The notes below the pieces were generated by a model. It did not search any database. It was not told the origin of the DNA and saw only the letters and a list, made by a program, of their open reading frames with translations. This document shows positions 9,040 through 17,704 of a stretch of DNA of 62,625 nucleotides, piece by piece. Position 1 is the first letter of the stretch. Each line of letters begins with the position of its first letter. Origin of the DNA: Clostridia bacterium. GTDB taxonomy: Bacteria > Bacillota > Clostridia > Lachnospirales > Lachnospiraceae. Position numbers and translations under genes: made by a program. The DNA lies in contig SAAH01000011.1 of the NCBI GenBank assembly GCA_009929525.1, positions 1 through 62,625 on the forward strand. Direction: 5' to 3'.

Positions 9040-9963
9040 ATGAATAAAAAGACGGTTGATGTGATCATCCCGGCTTATAAGCCCGGAGAAGAATGGAAAA
9101 AATTGATAAAAGGAATTGAGAATCAAACATACCCGGTGCAGTGCATCAGGGTGATGAATACAGGAAAAGAAAATTGGAGATCATCCTATGAAATAAGGCC
9201 AGACAAGATGGAGATCCATCATGTTACCAGGGAAGAATTTGACCATGGCGGGACCAGAGACAAAGCAGCACGGATGTCAAAGTCTGATTATATCCTGTTC
9301 ATGACTCAGGACGCAGTGCCGGAGAATGACAGGATGATAGAAAAACTGGTGGAGGCGATTGAGAAGGAAGATGATATTCGGGCAGCATATGCCAGACAGC
9401 TTCCTGCAAGAGGGTGCCGCCTTGCAGAACAGTATACAAGGCAGTTCAATTATCCCGGCAAGAGCAGGGTCAAGAGAATGAGCGATCTTCCTGAACTTGG
9501 AATAAAGACATATTTTTGTTCTAACGTATGTGCAATGTATGACAGGGAAACATTTCTTTTGCTTGGGGGATTCGTGAAGAAAACAATATTCAATGAAGAT
9601 ATGATATTTGCAGGAAATCTGATCCAGAAAGGATATGCTGTGGCCTATGCAGCAGATGCTCGTGTGATCCACTCTCATAATTATACCGCAATGCAGCAGT
9701 TTCATCGCAATTTTGATCTGGCTGTGTCACAGGCAGACCACCCGGAGATATTTGCAAATGTGAAATCTGAGGGTGAAGGAATCCGTCTGGTGAAAAAAAC
9801 TGCCGGCTGGCTCTGCAGACAGGGAAAACCATGGCTGGTCATAAGTTTGGCATGGAACAGCGGATGGAGATATCTTGGATATCTTCTTGGAAAAAGATAT
9901 AGACATCTTCCGGGATGGCTGATCAGATTTGCTACAATGAATGATAAATATTGGGCTGAGTAA
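9040..9963 (+). CDS. Family 2 glycosyltransferase (rhamnosyltransferase-like)
   Basis: A 307-residue GT-A protein. VDVIIPAYKPG opens the domain, FDHGGTRDKAARMS follows, and FMTQDAVPEND contains the metal-binding acidic pair; this layout is typical of RfbF-type rhamnosyltransferases. SNVCAMYDRETFLLLGGF and FNEDMIFAG form the acceptor half. It is separated from the LCP gene by a terminator and has only a modest AGGA site, so it may be expressed separately or by read-through. It is the last polysaccharide gene before glmS, which makes glucosamine-6-phosphate for wall and capsule precursors. Confidence 0.82.
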   Translation: MNKKTVDVIIPAYKPGEEWKKLIKGIENQTYPVQCIRVMNTGKENWRSSYEIRPDKMEIHHVTREEFDHGGTRDKAARMSKSDYILFMTQDAVPENDRMIEKLVEAIEKEDDIRAAYARQLPARGCRLAEQYTRQFNYPGKSRVKRMSDLPELGIKTYFCSNVCAMYDRETFLLLGGFVKKTIFNEDMIFAGNLIQKGYAVAYAADARVIHSHNYTAMQQFHRNFDLAVSQADHPEIFANVKSEGEGIRLVKKTAGWLCRQGKPWLVISLAWNSGWRYLGYLLGKRYRHLPGWLIRFATMNDKYWAE

Positions 9964-9972
9964 AGAAAGTAC

Positions 9973-10001
9973 TTTACATATCAACTCTCCTTTGCTATCA
10001 T
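9973..10001 (+). promoter_or_regulatory. Candidate glmS promoter
   Basis: TTTACA (9973-9978), 17 bases, TATCAT (9996-10001). The leader of about 135 bases before the glmS ATG has no recognisable glmS ribozyme core. Confidence 0.45.
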
Positions 10002-10143
10002 ATACAGGTAAAAAGTGCAAAAAAATGAGACGATTGTACAATTTCGCTGAAAGTAGAATGCAAAAAGAAAACAAATCTTTCGGACAATACTCTGGATAGA
10101 TGCGTAAGATGTAATGAAGATTACAGTTAGGAGAGAAGATTTT

Positions 10144-11970
10144 ATGTGTGGAATAGTAGGATACATCGGTGAACTGCAGGCAGCCCCTGTTTTATTGGAT
10201 GGATTGGAAAAATTAGAGTACCGTGGTTATGATTCTGCGGGAATGGCAGTATTTGATGGTCAGGATATTCATATCGTGAAGTCATCGGGAAGACTGAAAG
10301 TACTTCGCGAATTGACTGAGGAGGGGGCACTTCTTCCTGGAACTATGGGGATCGGACATACCAGATGGGCGACGCATGGAAGTCCTACAGATGTTAATGC
10401 ACATCCACATTTTAATAAAGACGATAGTATTGCAGTTGTTCATAATGGGATCATTGAGAATTATCTGAAGTTAAAAAAGAAGCTGGAAAAGAAAGGCTAT
10501 GAGTTTATTTCGGAGACAGATACAGAGGTTATCGCGCATTTGCTGGATTACTATTATAATGGGGATCCGTTGGATACGATCACAAAGATCATGCATCGGA
10601 TGGAAGGTTCTTATGCCCTCGGTATCATGTTCAAAGATCACCCCGAAGAAATTTATGCGGTTCGAAAAGACAGTCCGCTGATCGTTGGGCAAAGCGAAGA
10701 AGGTAATTTTATTGCCTCTGATGTTCCGGCTATATTAAAGTATACGAGAGATGTTTATTTTTTGGAGAATGAAGAAGTTGTAAAACTTAAAAAGGATTCT
10801 CTCGGATTTTTCAATATTGATGGGGAGACTATTGAAAAAGAGGTCACGACTGTTGACTGGGATATGAGTGCCGCAGAAAAGGGCGGTTATGAATATTTTA
10901 TGCTGAAAGAGATCTATGAGCAGCCCAAGGCAGTACGGGATACGATAAATCCTCGATTGAAAGAGAACAGGATAGAGATCGAAGAATTGAATATGACAGA
11001 TGAGGAGATCAGAGAAATCAAAAAGATTTATCTGATAGGATGTGGTTCTGCATACCATACAGCTATGACTGCAAAATATGTTTTTGAGGGTTTGGCAAGG
11101 ATACCGGTGGAAGTGGATCTGGCCTCAGAATTTCGCTACAGGAATCCGATCTTTGAGGAGAATAGCCTTGCAGTTGTAGTAAGCCAGTCGGGTGAAACGG
11201 CAGATACACTGGCAGCACTTCGTGAGGCAAAAGAACATGGTGTCAGAACACTGGGAATCATCAATGTAGTTGGAAGTTCTATAGCAAGGGAAGCGGACAG
11301 TGTCATGTATACCTGGGCAGGACCGGAGATTGCGGTGGCAACAACGAAAGCTTACAGTACTCAGCTTATTGCCCACTACCTGCTGGCCATGAAGTTTGCC
11401 TACGTAAAGGGAAAATTAGATGATGGCCAGCTAGCAGATATGATCAGCCAGCTGAAAGCTTTGCCGGAGCAGATAGAGGAACTTTTAAGTAATAAAGAGA
11501 GGATCCAACGGTTGGCAAATCGTTACCTTGCAACTGAGCATGTATTCTTTATTGGCAGGGGCATCGATTATGCAATTTCCCTGGAAGGCTCACTTAAGTT
11601 AAAAGAAATTTCCTATATACATTCAGAAGCGTATGCGGCGGGCGAATTAAAGCATGGAACAATCTCTCTGATTGAAGAAAATACGTTGGTAACAGCGGTG
11701 ATCACGCAGGAGGAGTTATACAAAAAGACGATAAGTAATGTTCAGGAAGTGAAAACCAGGGGGGCATTTATATTGGCAGTAACAAATGAAGACAATACGG
11801 AAGTGGAGAAAACAGTGGATTACGTGATTTATCTTCCAAAAACGAACCAGTATTTTACCAATTCACTAGCGATCATACCTCTCCAGTTGTTCGGCTATTA
11901 TGTGTCTCTTGGAAAGGGTCTGGATGTAGATAAACCAAGGAATCTTGCAAAGTCGGTTACAGTAGAGTAA
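10144..11970 (+). CDS. glmS: Glutamine-fructose-6-phosphate aminotransferase (isomerising)
   Basis: A 608-residue cytosolic enzyme that makes glucosamine-6-phosphate from fructose-6-phosphate and glutamine, the entry to UDP-GlcNAc. The true start is ATG 10144, because the N-terminal nucleophile cysteine must follow the initiator Met (MCGIVGYIG); an in-frame ATG at 10114 would bury it. GAGAG lies upstream at the right distance. The glutaminase domain shows HTRWATHG and HNGIIENY. Two SIS domains follow, with CGSAYHTAMTAKY, SQSGETADTLAAL and ATTKAYSTQ. The C-terminus DKPRNLAKSVTVE is the canonical active-site tail. Unlike many Firmicutes, no self-cleaving ribozyme is apparent in the leader. Confidence 0.97.
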   Translation: MCGIVGYIGELQAAPVLLDGLEKLEYRGYDSAGMAVFDGQDIHIVKSSGRLKVLRELTEEGALLPGTMGIGHTRWATHGSPTDVNAHPHFNKDDSIAVVHNGIIENYLKLKKKLEKKGYEFISETDTEVIAHLLDYYYNGDPLDTITKIMHRMEGSYALGIMFKDHPEEIYAVRKDSPLIVGQSEEGNFIASDVPAILKYTRDVYFLENEEVVKLKKDSLGFFNIDGETIEKEVTTVDWDMSAAEKGGYEYFMLKEIYEQPKAVRDTINPRLKENRIEIEELNMTDEEIREIKKIYLIGCGSAYHTAMTAKYVFEGLARIPVEVDLASEFRYRNPIFEENSLAVVVSQSGETADTLAALREAKEHGVRTLGIINVVGSSIAREADSVMYTWAGPEIAVATTKAYSTQLIAHYLLAMKFAYVKGKLDDGQLADMISQLKALPEQIEELLSNKERIQRLANRYLATEHVFFIGRGIDYAISLEGSLKLKEISYIHSEAYAAGELKHGTISLIEENTLVTAVITQEELYKKTISNVQEVKTRGAFILAVTNEDNTEVEKTVDYVIYLPKTNQYFTNSLAIIPLQLFGYYVSLGKGLDVDKPRNLAKSVTVE

Positions 11971-12111
11971 ATTTCCTGTCATCGTTCACAGATTTAACAC
12001 AATTACTGGGTATTATATTACTATCATTAGGGAATACATTGTCTTAATGTAGTTGTATGATACCTTTTTGAGTAGAAGAAAAATGAAAAGTGGAAGCGAG
12101 GATTTATATAT

Positions 12112-14028
12112 ATGAGTGATGAATGGAATTGGAATGATGAACAAGTGCCTCCGGTAATATCTGAAGAACAGTCAGAGCAGGCTGCAGCGGAAGAGGCAGC
12201 CAAGGCATCCGATATAGAAGAAAATGCAGAAGAAAAAACAGAGCAAATAGAGCAGTCAACAGACATGCCTGAACCGGAAGTATCGGAAGTGGATATGTCA
12301 GCATCCCAAATGCCTGCATCAGATATGAAAGAAGAAAGCTATACTTCCGAGGCCGCAGCCGCAAAAGAAGAGCCGGAACAGCCGATACAGGAGCCAGGGC
12401 AGCAGGAGTCAGCACAGACGGGAGAGACTCCGAATCAGCAGGATGATACCACATATCATTGGGTTAATCCAGAGTATCAAAGAAGACAGCAAAACATAGC
12501 AGATACACCACAGAATACTTATGAAAATAACAATTATCGTGAGACAGGATATCGCGGCGGAGCTTATCACAGCGGCTGGCAGAATCAGGATCAGGCGGCA
12601 GGCACCTCATACGATCAAACCTCGTATGGTCAGAACGCAAACAATCAGACATCATATGAACGGACACAGACAGGACAGCGCAGATATGGTGAATACCAGT
12701 TTGCGTCAGAAAAACAGGAAAAACAGCCCAAGGAGAAAAAACCGATGGGAACAGGCAAGAAGTTCCTGGTTGCAGCGGGTATGGCTGTTATGTTTGGCGT
12801 GATCGCGGGCGGTACAATGTTTGGAGTAAATGCATTGGGTAATCAGCTTTCCGGACAGGATCGTATACCGGAGACTCAGATTCCCTCGACGACCGTCGGA
12901 GGGACAGAGGGTGAGCCAGGAGATAATACGGGAGCTGATGTGCCGGCAGCAGGAAATGAAGCTTCAGAGAGTACACCTGTGAACGCTTCAGGCGATTTCA
13001 GCGTGGCGGAAGTGGCAAACAACTGTATGCCTTCCGTAGTTTCGATAACAAATGCCAGTGTTCAGTCAGTACAGGATTTCTTCGGCGGAGTAACACAGTA
13101 TCCAAGTGAAAGTACAGGTTCCGGCATTATTGTTGGTCAAAATGATACAGAACTTTTGATAGCAACAAACAATCATGTAGTTGCAGGAGCAGAAACCCTT
13201 ACGGTTGCATTTACTGATGATGCAGTGTGTGAGGCACAGACGAAGGGAACAGCAGAAGACAGCGATCTGGCCGTTATCTCTGTAAAACTTGACGATATGA
13301 CAGAGGAGACACTGAGTGCAATAAAAATAGTAACTCTGGGAGATTCAGATGCTCTTTCAGTAGGAGAGCAGGTAGTAGCTATAGGAAATGCTCTTGGTTA
13401 CGGTCAGTCAGTGACATCCGGATGGGTGAGTGCAGTAAACAGAGAAGTTACAGATTCAGAGGGTAACTCCAGCGGAAAATTGATCCAGACAGATGCAGCG
13501 ATCAACCCGGGAAACAGCGGCGGTGCCCTTCTTAATATGCGTGGGGAACTGATCGGTATCAATTCAGCTAAGGCAGCAGCCACAGAAGTAGAAGGTATGG
13601 GATACGCGATTCCGATATCGCTGGCTCAGCCGATACTTGATGAACTTATGAACCGCGAAACCAGGTACAAAGCATCAGAAGACAAAGCAGCCTATATCGG
13701 TGTTACCTGCATGAATGTGGATTCCACAGCAGCAGCAGCATATGGTATTCCGGTGGGAGCATTTGTTGATTCAGTAGAAGAAGGTGGGCCAGCAGAAGAA
13801 GTTGGTATCATGAAAGGTGATGTTATTGTAAAATTTGATGGCGTTGCAGTTACCGGAAGTACGGATCTGGTAAGTAAGATAGAGTATTATGAAGCTGGAG
13901 AAAGCGTGGAGGTTGTATACAGCCGTGCAGAAAACGGGGAATACAAAGAGCACACAGCAACAGTTACACTGGGTAAAAAAAGTGAAATGAAACAGACCAC
14001 TGAACCAAATACAACAAATCAACAATAA
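12112..14028 (+). CDS. htrA: HtrA/DegP-type membrane-anchored serine protease with long cytoplasmic N-terminus
   Basis: A 638-residue protease. The first 215 residues are predicted cytoplasmic and low-complexity: an acidic part (1-110), a Tyr/Gln/Asn-rich part with TSY repeats (about 112-200) and a basic KEKK segment. A membrane segment follows (about 217-243), then an acidic linker. The trypsin-like domain starts near 297 with catalytic triad H355 (NNHVVAG), D385 (SDLAV) and S469 (NPGNSGGAL). A PDZ domain covers about 525-620. It degrades or refolds misfolded exported proteins. The ATG is preceded by GCGAGG. The N-terminal extension is much longer than in B. subtilis HtrA. It stands alone, with a terminator after it and clpX next. 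Confidence 0.92.
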   Translation: MSDEWNWNDEQVPPVISEEQSEQAAAEEAAKASDIEENAEEKTEQIEQSTDMPEPEVSEVDMSASQMPASDMKEESYTSEAAAAKEEPEQPIQEPGQQESAQTGETPNQQDDTTYHWVNPEYQRRQQNIADTPQNTYENNNYRETGYRGGAYHSGWQNQDQAAGTSYDQTSYGQNANNQTSYERTQTGQRRYGEYQFASEKQEKQPKEKKPMGTGKKFLVAAGMAVMFGVIAGGTMFGVNALGNQLSGQDRIPETQIPSTTVGGTEGEPGDNTGADVPAAGNEASESTPVNASGDFSVAEVANNCMPSVVSITNASVQSVQDFFGGVTQYPSESTGSGIIVGQNDTELLIATNNHVVAGAETLTVAFTDDAVCEAQTKGTAEDSDLAVISVKLDDMTEETLSAIKIVTLGDSDALSVGEQVVAIGNALGYGQSVTSGWVSAVNREVTDSEGNSSGKLIQTDAAINPGNSGGALLNMRGELIGINSAKAAATEVEGMGYAIPISLAQPILDELMNRETRYKASEDKAAYIGVTCMNVDSTAAAAYGIPVGAFVDSVEEGGPAEEVGIMKGDVIVKFDGVAVTGSTDLVSKIEYYEAGESVEVVYSRAENGEYKEHTATVTLGKKSEMKQTTEPNTTNQQ

Positions 14029-14039
14029 AAAAACTATAA

Positions 14040-14080
14040 ACAGGCATTGCATCTATAAAGGTGCAGTGCCTGTCTGTTTA
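14040..14080 (+). terminator. Terminator after htrA
   Basis: A 12-bp near-perfect stem (14040-14051 with 14062-14073, one mismatch) is followed by a weak T-rich tail (TCTGTTTA). Confidence 0.65.
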
Positions 14081-14092
14081 GAAAAAGTTTAC

Positions 14093-14121
14093 TTGAGGGA
14101 TAGAATAATATGGGCTATAAT
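14093..14121 (+). promoter_or_regulatory. Candidate clpX promoter
   Basis: TTGAGG (14093-14098), 17 bases, perfect TATAAT (14116-14121), 45 bases before the clpX start. No CtsR-type direct repeat is seen. Confidence 0.6.
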
Positions 14122-14165
14122 ATGTATAGTTCCGCAAATCGGGGGAAAAGAGAGGATAGTACAAT

Positions 14166-15611
14166 ATGTCAGATGACAAAGAATTATTTGATAAAGATGA
14201 AATAGATATGGTTGGGGAAGATTCCAAGCCGGATATACCAGACAACAAAGAAGATGAATACGAAAAAGTCTGTTTCTTATGCCGCCGGCCGGAGAGTAAG
14301 ACAGGACCGATGATCACACTGCCGCAGAATATACATATCTGTACAGACTGTATGCAAAAAAGTTTTGATACGATGAATAACAGCAATATTAATTATAACG
14401 ATCTGATGAGCAACATGCCGAATATGGGAATGATCGATCTTTCATCTATGCCGAATCAGGTGCAGGAAAAGCAAAGGGTGAAGAAAAAGAAGAAAAATGA
14501 GGAAGAAAAGAAAACATTTACGATGAAGGATGTTCCGCCGCCTCATAAGATCAAGGCTCAGTTGGACGAATATGTGATCGGTCAGGAATACGCTAAAAAA
14601 GTGGTGTCTGTTGGTGTATATAATCATTACAAGAGAGTATTGTCAACAGAAAGCGTGGGATTTGACGGCGTAGAGATCGCAAAGTCAAATATGCTCATGA
14701 TAGGGCCGACAGGAAGCGGCAAGACTTACCTTGTACAAACATTGGCAAAGCTTTTGGATGTACCGCTTGCGATCACAGATGCGACCTCTCTTACGGAGGC
14801 TGGGTATATTGGAGATGATATTGAAAGCGTGGTTTCAAAACTTCTTGCAGCGGCAGACAACGATGTGGAAAGAGCACAGCATGGTATAATTTTTATAGAT
14901 GAGATCGATAAGATCGCGAAGAAGAAAAATACCAACCAGCGTGATGTAAGCGGAGAGGCAGTGCAGCAGGGAATGCTGAAACTCCTGGAGGGGAGCGATG
15001 TGGAGGTTCCGGTAGGCGCAAACAGCAAGAATGCTATGGTTCCGCTTACAACAGTCAATACAAGCAATATTTTGTTTATCTGTGGAGGAGCGTTTCCAGA
15101 TCTTGAGGACGTTATCAAAGAACGCCTTAATAAACAGGCGGCTATAGGTTTTCAGTCAGAGCTTAGAGACAGATATGATAATGATAAGAATATTCTGGAT
15201 AAGGTTACAGTGGAAGACCTTAGGAATTTTGGCATGGTTCCGGAATTTTTGGGAAGACTTCCGATCATCTTTACTCTTCAGGGATTAGATGAACAGATGC
15301 TGGTAAAGATATTGAAGGAGCCAAGAAATGCTATATTAAAGCAGTATCAAAAATTGCTTGGTATGGATGAGGTGAAGCTGGAATTTGACGATGGTGCCTT
15401 GGAAGCTATCGCAAAAAAAGCACTTGAGAAGGATACAGGTGCGAGAGCATTAAGAGCAATATTAGAGGAATATATGTTGGATATCATGTATGAGATACCA
15501 AAGGATGACAACATCGGCGAGGTTGTGATAACCCGTGAATATATTGAACATACCGGAGGACCTCGGATCATGCTCAGAGGTCAGGAGATTCTTGGGATAG
15601 GCTCAAACTAA
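14166..15611 (+). CDS. clpX: ATP-dependent Clp protease ATP-binding subunit ClpX
   Basis: A 481-residue AAA+ unfoldase that feeds substrates to ClpP. The N-terminal zinc-binding domain has four cysteines (CFLC near residue 37 and CTDC near 59). It is followed by an unusually long, Met/Lys-rich linker (about residues 65-120) before the AAA+ core. Walker A is GPTGSGKT, Walker B is IIFIDEIDKIA, and sensor/arginine-finger motifs (FLGRLP, DTGARALRAI) follow. The acidic leader before the zinc finger (about 36 residues) is longer than in B. subtilis ClpX. clpP is not adjacent in this window; the upstream neighbour is htrA. It has its own promoter. Confidence 0.95.
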   Translation: MSDDKELFDKDEIDMVGEDSKPDIPDNKEDEYEKVCFLCRRPESKTGPMITLPQNIHICTDCMQKSFDTMNNSNINYNDLMSNMPNMGMIDLSSMPNQVQEKQRVKKKKKNEEEKKTFTMKDVPPPHKIKAQLDEYVIGQEYAKKVVSVGVYNHYKRVLSTESVGFDGVEIAKSNMLMIGPTGSGKTYLVQTLAKLLDVPLAITDATSLTEAGYIGDDIESVVSKLLAAADNDVERAQHGIIFIDEIDKIAKKKNTNQRDVSGEAVQQGMLKLLEGSDVEVPVGANSKNAMVPLTTVNTSNILFICGGAFPDLEDVIKERLNKQAAIGFQSELRDRYDNDKNILDKVTVEDLRNFGMVPEFLGRLPIIFTLQGLDEQMLVKILKEPRNAILKQYQKLLGMDEVKLEFDDGALEAIAKKALEKDTGARALRAILEEYMLDIMYEIPKDDNIGEVVITREYIEHTGGPRIMLRGQEILGIGSN

Positions 15612-15669
15612 AATAGACAAAATAAAAAGTGTTTTCGATTTTAAGAATCGGAGAAAGGGAGGTTTTACT

Positions 15670-16269
15670 ATGGCAGAAGATTTTTTTGACAGCTTAAAAC
15701 AGACAATTACAGATACTGCAGAGGTGGTAGGCAAGAAGACGGAGGATCTGGTAGAGATCCAGAAACTCAGAAGCCGTATCCGTGGAGCGCAGAGAGTGAT
15801 CGCTCAGGATTATTCAAAGATCGGGGCTTTGATCTATCAGCGTTTTGTGGACGGTGAGGTGGTAGATGAGGAAGTTGCGGTGATCTGTGAGGAAATCATG
15901 GAAAGTCAAAACCAGGTGGCAGGATATAAGGAGAAACTGGCAGGAAGAAAAGGCCAGAATATCTGTCCGATCTGCGGATCACTCAATCCTAAGAGTGCAG
16001 CATTTTGTATGCAGTGCGGCGCACAGATGCCAAAGGAAGAGCCAAAAGAGGATGACATTTTTGCAGCGGGTCCGGTATCTGAAGATGAGCAGGCAGAAGA
16101 AGCAGAACAGGAAGTTTGGGATGCATGTACAGAAGAAGCTGAAGAAAGTGCAGACCAGGACGCAGAAGATGAAGTACAGGATGTAAAAGCGGATATGGAA
16201 GAGGCAGTTTCAGAGGAACAGGACGATATTTCTGCTGAAGTTGAGACCGGAGAAGAAAAGACAGAATAG
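15670..16269 (+). CDS. Zinc-ribbon protein with acidic tail, function unknown
   Basis: A 199-residue soluble protein. Residues 1-95 are predicted helical, possibly coiled-coil (FFDSLKQTITDTAEVVGKK). A zinc ribbon follows (CPICGS...CMQCGA, near residues 98-118). The final 75 residues are strongly acidic and Glu/Asp-rich. Proteins of this plan are common next to clpX or lspA in Lachnospiraceae, but I know of no assigned function. A GGGAGG ribosome site is 9 bases before the ATG. The stop lies 10 bases before the lspA start, so the two are probably co-transcribed. Confidence 0.75.
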   Translation: MAEDFFDSLKQTITDTAEVVGKKTEDLVEIQKLRSRIRGAQRVIAQDYSKIGALIYQRFVDGEVVDEEVAVICEEIMESQNQVAGYKEKLAGRKGQNICPICGSLNPKSAAFCMQCGAQMPKEEPKEDDIFAAGPVSEDEQAEEAEQEVWDACTEEAEESADQDAEDEVQDVKADMEEAVSEEQDDISAEVETGEEKTE

Positions 16270-16279
16270 GGGCAGCAAT

Positions 16280-16732
16280 ATGGTTTGGATAGGTATCATA
16301 GCAGTAATATTTTTGGCAGATAGTGTAATAAAATATTTTGTTGAAAAAAAATTAAGCGATAAAGCAGTAAGGGAAGTGGCAAAGGATAAGATCCTCCTTA
16401 GAAAACTGCATAATACAGGCATGGCATGTAGTCTGGGAGAAAAATATCCGAAGTTTGTAAAAGCAGGTTCCCTTGCTATATGGATTTCATTTTTAGCTGG
16501 TTATATTCAACTGCTCAGGCAGCCGGGGCAAAAACTCGCAAAACTTGGAGGAGCTTTTGTACTGGGAGGCGGTGCGAGCAACATAGCAGACCGCTTTTTG
16601 AAAGGCTATGTAACAGATTATTTTAGTTTGAATGTAAAGTGGGAGAAACTGCGCCGGCTGGTATTTAATGTATCAGATTTCTTTATTATGGCTGGTGCGG
16701 TATTTTCAGTATTAGGAAGTCGAAAAAAATGA
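16280..16732 (+). CDS. lspA: Signal peptidase II-like protein (divergent LspA)
   Basis: A 150-residue, four-helix membrane protein. LspA aspartyl proteases cut the signal peptide from prolipoproteins. The conserved blocks are visible but variant: LHNTGMACS for the usual NxGxAFS, GGGASNIADRF with the first catalytic Asp, and VFNVSDFFI with the second. The start is placed at ATG 16280 (MVWIGIIAV), preceded by AGGGG; a longer in-frame start at 16241 would overlap the previous gene by 29 bases. Because two motif positions differ from the consensus, it may be a paralogue rather than the main LspA; no other copy lies in this window. Confidence 0.75.
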   Translation: MVWIGIIAVIFLADSVIKYFVEKKLSDKAVREVAKDKILLRKLHNTGMACSLGEKYPKFVKAGSLAIWISFLAGYIQLLRQPGQKLAKLGGAFVLGGGASNIADRFLKGYVTDYFSLNVKWEKLRRLVFNVSDFFIMAGAVFSVLGSRKK

Positions 16733-16743
16733 GGTGGGTATAA

Positions 16744-17580
16744 ATGAATCAGAATAGTGGAAAGCTGCAGGAATGTTATGAAAGCATCAAAGATCAGATT
16801 CCTTTCGAACCAAAACTTGCGTTGATATTGGGCTCGGGGCTTGGTGATTATGCAGATACCCTGCAAGTGGAAAAAGTGATCCCTTATGAGGAAATCAAAG
16901 GATTTCCCCGTTCTACTGTAGCGGGTCATAAAGGTCAGTTTGTATTTGCCCATATTGAGGGAGTGCCAACGGTGCTCATGCAGGGGAGAGTCCATTATTA
17001 TGAAGGCTATCCAATGAGCGAAGTTGTATTGCCGATCCGTCTGATGAAAAAGATGGGAGCACAGATACTATTTCTTACCAATGCTGCGGGTGGTGTGAAC
17101 TATGAGTTTACGGCTGGAGATCTGATGATAATAAAGGATCAGATATCTAGTTTTGTCCCGTCACCTTTGATCGGATCAAATGATGATGAGTTTGGGCCAA
17201 GATTTCCTGACATGAGTGAGATATATGATAAGGAATATCGTGATATCATTAAAGAAGCAGGCAAGAGCCTTGGTGTTCCTGTAAAAGAAGGGGTATACCT
17301 GCAGCTTACTGGTCCGGCATACGAATCACCAGCAGAGATCCGCATGGTACGGACACTTGGTGCCGATGCAGTGGGAATGAGTACGGCATGCGAGGCAGTG
17401 ACAGCAAACCATATGGGTATGGAGATTCTGGGGATATCATTCATCTCGAATCTGGCCAGTGGGATGACAGATAAGCCGTTATCTCATACGGAAGTCCAGG
17501 AGGCAGCAGATATGGCTGCACCAAGATTTTGTGCATTGGTCACAGAAGTGATCAAACGCATAGGAGACAAGTCAAAATAG
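16744..17580 (+). CDS. punA: Purine nucleoside phosphorylase
   Basis: A 278-residue trimeric-type phosphorylase that splits purine (deoxy)nucleosides with phosphate for salvage. Phosphate-site motifs LGSGLGDYAD and VAGHKGQF, the strongly conserved GRVHYYEGYP, the NAAGG turn, and GPAYESPAEIRM with VGMSTACEA are all present. The late SFISNLASG aligns with the base-binding Asn region. GAGGTGG precedes the ATG by 8 bases, 11 bases after lspA. A clear terminator follows, so the unit zinc-ribbon-lspA-punA is likely one transcript. Confidence 0.94.
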   Translation: MNQNSGKLQECYESIKDQIPFEPKLALILGSGLGDYADTLQVEKVIPYEEIKGFPRSTVAGHKGQFVFAHIEGVPTVLMQGRVHYYEGYPMSEVVLPIRLMKKMGAQILFLTNAAGGVNYEFTAGDLMIIKDQISSFVPSPLIGSNDDEFGPRFPDMSEIYDKEYRDIIKEAGKSLGVPVKEGVYLQLTGPAYESPAEIRMVRTLGADAVGMSTACEAVTANHMGMEILGISFISNLASGMTDKPLSHTEVQEAADMAAPRFCALVTEVIKRIGDKSK

Positions 17581-17590
17581 TATTATTTTT

Positions 17591-17625
17591 GGGGAGAAAA
17601 CAGGAAGATTTTCTCCCCATTTTAC
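17591..17625 (+). terminator. Terminator after punA
   Basis: A perfect 10-bp stem (GGGGAGAAAA with TTTTCTCCCC, 17591-17600 and 17609-17618), 8-base loop, then ATTTTA. Confidence 0.85.
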
Positions 17626-17704
17626 GTTATGATATAAAAAAGAAAATGAGCGTAGAAATCAACTGTATGCGCTGAAAAAGACATGGCTAAAAGGAGAAGG
17701 AAAC

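Noticed and set aside
9964-10143. glmS ribozyme in the glmS leader
   Set aside because: The leader was read for the conserved ribozyme core and pairing elements and none are present; only a promoter-like pair was kept.
10114-10143. Longer glmS start at ATG 10114
   Set aside because: It would put ten residues before the catalytic N-terminal cysteine, which must be exposed after Met removal.
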